64,000 nucleotides of DNA, taken from positions 1 to 64,000 of the forward strand of contig NZ_AUGO01000007.1 of the NCBI RefSeq assembly GCF_000422705.1, given 5' to 3'. Made by a program: the position numbers and the translations under genes. Source of the DNA: Flavobacterium soli DSM 19725 (GTDB taxonomy: Bacteria > Bacteroidota > Bacteroidia > Flavobacteriales > Flavobacteriaceae). The notes beneath the pieces were generated by a model, which was not told the DNA's origin, searched no databases, and was given only the letters and a program-made list of their open reading frames with translations. Numbering within the stretch: position 1 is the first letter of the stretch; each line of letters starts with the position of its first letter. Of this stretch, positions 59,966 through 64,000 are shown piece by piece.

Positions 59966-60001
59966 GTATTTTTTTAGTATCTTTGAAATCGTTATAGTTA
60001 T

Positions 60002-60448
60002 ATGAAAGACAAAACAATAGATTATATCTTGAGGGCAACTTGGCAAGCTGTATCAAGAATGTACAACGAGGAAGCCTCCAAATATGGTGGCACGATGGCA
60101 ACAGGGTTCGTTTTATTAAGCATCGACAAAGACAAAGGAACACCATCAACAGCCTTGGGGCCTAAAATGGGAATGGAAGCCACGAGCCTCACCCGAACCC
60201 TCAAATCGATGGAAGAAAAAGGATTGATCATCAGAAAGAAAAATCCCGAAGATGGACGAGGAGTTTTGATTTACCTGACCAAATTCGGAAAGGAAAATAG
60301 GGAGCTGTCTAAAAATACGGTGCTCAAGTTCAATGAAATCATCAGGCAGAATATTTCAGATGAAAAGTTGGAGCATTTTATGGAAGTTGCCGAAACGATC
60401 AACAACCTCATTACAGAAAAGAAAGTGTTTTGGAAACCTTTCAAATAG
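60002..60448 (+). CDS. MarR family transcriptional regulator
   Basis: This 148-residue winged-HTH protein contains 'TIDYILRATWQAVSRMYNEE', recognition helix region 'LGPKMGMEATSLTRTLKSME', and wing 'KGLIIRKKNPEDGRGVLIYL'. It is the first gene of the beta-oxidation operon and probably represses it until an acyl-CoA ligand releases it, as for other fatty-acid MarR/FadR-like regulators in Bacteroidota. The operator is probably the palindrome at 59954-59965. Confidence 0.9.
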   Translation: MKDKTIDYILRATWQAVSRMYNEEASKYGGTMATGFVLLSIDKDKGTPSTALGPKMGMEATSLTRTLKSMEEKGLIIRKKNPEDGRGVLIYLTKFGKENRELSKNTVLKFNEIIRQNISDEKLEHFMEVAETINNLITEKKVFWKPFK

Positions 60449-60483
60449 ACGAATAAAACAAACAACGAATAAACAATATAATA

Positions 60484-62874
60484 ATGAAACGACTCATTAA
60501 AAAGGTTGCGGTAATTGGTTCAGGAATCATGGGATCGGGAATTGCCTGTCATTTTGCAAATATCGGTGTAGAAGTCCTGCTTCTCGATATTGTACCTCGT
60601 GAACTAACCGAAGCCGAACAAAAAAAAGGATTGACACTCGAAAGCAAAGTGGTTCGAAACCGAGTGGTAAATGACCATTTGGCAAACGCCCTGAAATCGA
60701 AGCCCTCTCCTATCTACAATCAAAAATTTGCTAACCGAATCACAACCGGAAACACTACGGACGATTTGGCAAAAATAGCCCATGTAGATTGGATTATCGA
60801 AGTGGTAATCGAAAGGCTTGACATTAAAAAACAAGTCTTTGAACAGATTGAGAAATACAGAAAACCGGGGACATTAATTACTTCCAATACCTCTGGAATC
60901 CCGATTCACTTTATGAGTGAAGGCCGAAGCGAAGACTTCCAAAAGCACTTCTGTGGGACACACTTCTTTAATCCGGCACGTTATTTAAAACTCTTCGAAA
61001 TCATACCAGGTCCACAGACTTCTTCAGAAGTATTGGATTTTCTAAATGTATATGGCGAAAAGTTCCTAGGCAAAACTTCGGTCGTAGCCAAAGACACTCC
61101 TGCATTCATCGGAAACCGTATAGGTATCTATGGAATCATGAGTATGTTCCATTTGGTAAAAGAAATGGGACTTACTATTGAAGAAGTAGATAAGCTAACA
61201 GGACCAGTTATCGGCCGACCAAAATCAGCTACTTTCAGAACGGTTGATGTGGTAGGATTAGATACCTTAGTGCACGTTGCCAACGGACTTTACGAAGGTG
61301 TTCCGAACGATGAAGCACACGACTTGTTCAAGCTACCAGATTTCATCAGCAAGATGATGGAAAACAAATGGCTGGGTAGCAAAACGGGACAAGGTTTTTA
61401 TAAAAAAGTAGACAAGGACATCTTGTCGTTAGACTTAGACACATTAGAATACAGAGCGGCAAAGAAAGCCTCTTTCGCTACATTAGAATTAACTAAAACC
61501 ATCGATAAGCCAATCAATCGCTTCAAGGTTTTAGTAAAAGGAACAGACAAGGCGGGAGAATTCTACAGAAAAAACTTCACAGGTATGTTTGCTTATGTAG
61601 CCAACAGGGTTCCTGAAATTACAGAAGATTTCTATAAGATTGATGATGCGATGAAAGCCGGTTTCGGATGGGAAAACGGTCCATTTGAAATCTGGGATGC
61701 TATTGGTGTCGAAAAAGGCATCGAACTGATGAAAGCGGAGAATCTAGAGCCTGCAACTTGGGTGACGGAAATGCTGGCTTCTGGAAACAAATCGTTCTAC
61801 ACTATTAAAGATGGAGCGACCTATTATTATGACATCGCTTCAAAATCACAGAAGAAAATTCCTGGACAGGATGCTTTTATCATTTTGAATAATATCCGCG
61901 AAAGCAAAAAAGTTTGGAGCAATTCAGGTTCCGTAATCACGGATTTAGGTGACGGAATACTCAACCTAGAGTTCCAATCGAAAATGAATACTATCGGAGG
62001 TGATGTTTTGCAAGGTATCAACAAAGCCATCGATTTGGCCGAAAAAGAATATGCAGGTTTGGTGATTGGAAATCAAGCAGCTAATTTCTCTGTGGGTGCC
62101 AACATCGGAATGATTTTCATGATGGCAGTCGAGCAAGAATATGACGAGTTGAATATGGCCATCAAGTTGTTCCAAGACACAATGATGCGAGTTCGTTATT
62201 CCGGAATTCCAGTTGTGGTAGCTCCACACGGAATGACTCTAGGAGGCGGATGTGAAATGAGCATGCATGCTGATAAAGTTGTCGCTGCTGCGGAAACGTA
62301 TATTGGTTTGGTAGAATTTGGTGTAGGAGTAATTCCAGGTGGCGGTGGTTCTAAGGAAATGGCTTTGAGAGCTTCGGATTTATTCCGTAAGAACGATGTT
62401 GAATTGAACGTATTGCAAGAATATTTCTTAACAGTGGCTATGGCAAAAGTTTCGACTTCTGCTCACGAAGCCTTCGATCTAGGCATCTTACAACACGGAA
62501 AAGACATCGTAGTCATCAACAAAGACCGACAGATTGCTGAAGCTAAGAAACAAGCATTGATTTTGGCAGAAGCGGGATATACACAGCCAATAAGAAGAAA
62601 AGATGTAAAGGTTTTAGGAAAGCAAGCATTGGGAATGTTCTTAGTTGGAACCGACCAAATGCAAGCTGGAAGCTACATCTCCGAGCACGATAAGAAGATA
62701 GCCAATAAACTGGCCTATGTAATGGCTGGTGGTGATTTATCAGAAGCTACTTTGGTTACTGAGCAATATTTATTGGATATTGAAAGAGAGGCTTTCTTGA
62801 GTTTGTGTACAGAGAGAAAGACATTGGAAAGAATTCAATTCATGCTAACAAAAGGAAAACCGCTTCGCAATTAA
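60484..62874 (+). CDS. 3-hydroxyacyl-CoA dehydrogenase / enoyl-CoA hydratase (FadN-type order)
   Basis: This 796-residue bifunctional beta-oxidation enzyme has a Rossmann NAD domain at the N terminus (VAVIGSGIMGSGIACHFANI, about residues 8-27), 'GTHFFNPARYLKLFEIIPG', a C-terminal 3HCDH region repeated ('FRTVDVVGLDTLVHVANGLY'; 'FGWENGPFEIWDAIG'), then an enoyl-CoA hydratase domain near residue 530 (NFSVGANIG, PHGMTLGGGCEMSMHA, GLVEFGVGVIPGGGG). The dehydrogenase-first order is that of FadN, reversed from FadB/FadJ. It lies between marR and a thiolase gene. Confidence 0.93.
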   Translation: MKRLIKKVAVIGSGIMGSGIACHFANIGVEVLLLDIVPRELTEAEQKKGLTLESKVVRNRVVNDHLANALKSKPSPIYNQKFANRITTGNTTDDLAKIAHVDWIIEVVIERLDIKKQVFEQIEKYRKPGTLITSNTSGIPIHFMSEGRSEDFQKHFCGTHFFNPARYLKLFEIIPGPQTSSEVLDFLNVYGEKFLGKTSVVAKDTPAFIGNRIGIYGIMSMFHLVKEMGLTIEEVDKLTGPVIGRPKSATFRTVDVVGLDTLVHVANGLYEGVPNDEAHDLFKLPDFISKMMENKWLGSKTGQGFYKKVDKDILSLDLDTLEYRAAKKASFATLELTKTIDKPINRFKVLVKGTDKAGEFYRKNFTGMFAYVANRVPEITEDFYKIDDAMKAGFGWENGPFEIWDAIGVEKGIELMKAENLEPATWVTEMLASGNKSFYTIKDGATYYYDIASKSQKKIPGQDAFIILNNIRESKKVWSNSGSVITDLGDGILNLEFQSKMNTIGGDVLQGINKAIDLAEKEYAGLVIGNQAANFSVGANIGMIFMMAVEQEYDELNMAIKLFQDTMMRVRYSGIPVVVAPHGMTLGGGCEMSMHADKVVAAAETYIGLVEFGVGVIPGGGGSKEMALRASDLFRKNDVELNVLQEYFLTVAMAKVSTSAHEAFDLGILQHGKDIVVINKDRQIAEAKKQALILAEAGYTQPIRRKDVKVLGKQALGMFLVGTDQMQAGSYISEHDKKIANKLAYVMAGGDLSEATLVTEQYLLDIEREAFLSLCTERKTLERIQFMLTKGKPLRN

Positions 62875-62879
62875 TTATT

Positions 62880-62967
62880 TTAAATTATAAATGTTGAATT
62901 TTAAATGGTTCAGCTTATCGTTTAATAGACAATGATTTAATTTATAATTTACAATTCAAAATTTAAA
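62880..62967. repeat. AT-rich intercistronic inverted-repeat-like spacer
   Basis: The 93-bp gap between the FadN-like and thiolase genes contains aaattataaatgttgaattt and, downstream, ataatttacaattcaaaat, which are roughly complementary. It could form a weak hairpin that tunes downstream expression or stability. Confidence 0.4.
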
Positions 62968-64000
62968 ATGATGAATAAAACAGCATACATCGTTAAAGCT
63001 TACCGCACCGCGGTAGGAAAAGCTCCAAAAGGAGTATTCAGATTCAAACGTCCCGACGAATTAGCTGCAGAAACCATTCAATACATGATGAATGAACTGC
63101 CAGATTTCGACAAGAAAAGAATAGACGACGTAATGGTCGGAAACGCAATGCCAGAAGCCGAACAAGGTTTAAATGTGGCACGATTGATTTCCTTGATGGG
63201 ATTGAAAATCGATGACGTTCCAGGTGTTACCGTAAACCGTTATTGTGCTTCGGGATTGGAAACTATCGCCATGGCAACTGCAAAAATCCAATCAGGAATG
63301 GCAGATTGCATTATCGCTGGTGGTGCCGAAAGCATGAGCTTCATCCCAATGGGAGGTTACAAACCAACACCCGATTATGCCGTAGCAAAAGAAGGTCACG
63401 AAGATTATTATTGGGGAATGGGATTGACTGCGGAAGCTGTTGCAAAACAGTTCAAGGTTTCCCGTGAGGATCAAGATTTGTTCGCTTTCAACTCACACCA
63501 AAAAGCGTTGAAAGCACAAGCTGAAGGTAAATTCGATAAGCAAATTGTTCCGATAACTGTAGAACAAACTTACATCGATGAAAACGGAAAGAAAGCGACT
63601 AAATCGTATGTAGTTTCTAAAGATGAAGGTCCAAGAGCTGACACCAATTTAGAGGCTTTGGCTAAATTAAGACCTGTTTTTGCAGCCGACGGAAGTGTTA
63701 CGGCAGGAAGTTCTTCACAAATGAGCGATGGTGCCGCTTTTGTAATGGTGATGTCAGAAGAGTTGGTAAAAGAATTAAACCTGGAACCAATTGCAAGAAT
63801 GGTAAGCTATGCAGCTGCTGGAGTTGAACCTAGAATCATGGGAATTGGCCCCGTAAAAGCCATTCCGAAAGCCTTAAAACAAGCTGGAATGTCATTGAAC
63901 GATATTGAGATAATTGAGTTAAACGAAGCCTTTGCATCACAATCTTTAGCAGTAGTGAGAGAATTAGGTATCAATCCTGATATCGTGAATGTGAACGGTG
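62968..64000 (+). CDS. Acetyl-CoA acyltransferase (thiolase), C-terminus outside window
   Basis: This thiolase performs the last step of beta-oxidation, releasing acetyl-CoA. At least 344 codons are present. The N-terminal part shows 'AYIVKAYRTAVGKAPKG', the nucleophilic Cys in NRYCASGLETIAMA, 'CIIAGGAESMSFIPMGGY', 'QMSDGAAFVMVMS' and 'IELNEAFASQSLAV' with the catalytic N-E-A-F. The GHP and C-G-G motifs should lie beyond the window edge. Two adjacent ATGs (62968 and 62971) are equally good starts. Confidence 0.93.
   Translation, partial: MMNKTAYIVKAYRTAVGKAPKGVFRFKRPDELAAETIQYMMNELPDFDKKRIDDVMVGNAMPEAEQGLNVARLISLMGLKIDDVPGVTVNRYCASGLETIAMATAKIQSGMADCIIAGGAESMSFIPMGGYKPTPDYAVAKEGHEDYYWGMGLTAEAVAKQFKVSREDQDLFAFNSHQKALKAQAEGKFDKQIVPITVEQTYIDENGKKATKSYVVSKDEGPRADTNLEALAKLRPVFAADGSVTAGSSSQMSDGAAFVMVMSEELVKELNLEPIARMVSYAAAGVEPRIMGIGPVKAIPKALKQAGMSLNDIEIIELNEAFASQSLAVVRELGINPDIVNVNG

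Overview
The window looks like a chromosome segment of a Flavobacterium-like member of the Bacteroidota. The signs are TAnnTTTG-type -7 promoter boxes, exported proteins with T9SS-style sorting tails, low GC, few Shine-Dalgarno sequences and many short palindromic intergenic repeats. No rRNA and no canonical tRNA gene was found.

Layout. (1) 0-3.7 kb: the start of a secreted protein, two small HTH proteins and a tandem nucleotidyltransferase-like/HEPN protein. (2) 3.9-17.6 kb, minus strand: one tightly coupled defence operon. It is a type I restriction-modification system (hsdR...hsdS...hsdM) with five further defence-type genes inside it: a catalytically dead Argonaute and its PD-(D/E)XK nuclease between hsdR and hsdS, and an AAA ATPase, an HNH protein (PtuA/PtuB-like) and a DUF262/DUF1524 protein between hsdS and hsdM. 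(3) 17.8-27.6 kb: mostly ordinary genes (YdeI-like protein, LtaS-like sulfatase, acyl-CoA ligase) plus a giant helicase-nuclease. (4) 27.6-31.4 kb: a slipin, an ATP-grasp protein and an array of abnormal tRNA-like elements, including one whose 3' half precedes its 5' half. (5) 31.5-36.3 kb: Fic protein, serine hydrolase, regulator and secreted LRR-like protein. (6) 36.5-39.6 kb: a TPP-riboswitch-controlled thiamin salvage operon, thiM-thiE-thiD-tenA. (7) 40-43.9 kb: an exported four-gene cluster with an RHS-tail putative metalloprotease toxin and two transglutaminase-like proteins. (8) 44.3-48.9 kb: a Gabija-like OLD nuclease/UvrD helicase pair flanked by an imperfect 65-bp direct repeat. (9) 49.2-54.9 kb: HTH gene, conserved paralogue, kinase-like coiled-coil protein and metabolic genes. 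(10) 55-59.9 kb: RNA ligase RtcB, a Crp/Fnr regulator, a sterol-desaturase-like hydroxylase, an HD hydrolase and a WYL regulator. (11) 60-64 kb: a MarR-controlled beta-oxidation operon, cut by the window end.

How parts may work together. The palindrome TACGCAA-N5-TTGCGTA occurs in three promoter regions: before rtcB, before the permuted tRNA-like/slipin unit, and before the HD-WYL pair. This links regions 4 and 10 into a probable RNA-damage/RNA-repair regulon with the WYL protein as candidate regulator and the tRNA-like RNAs as candidate substrates, sensors or decoys. This regulon and the Argonaute nested in a type I R-M operon are the two most unusual systems here. Functions are inferred from sequence reading only; no database search was run.
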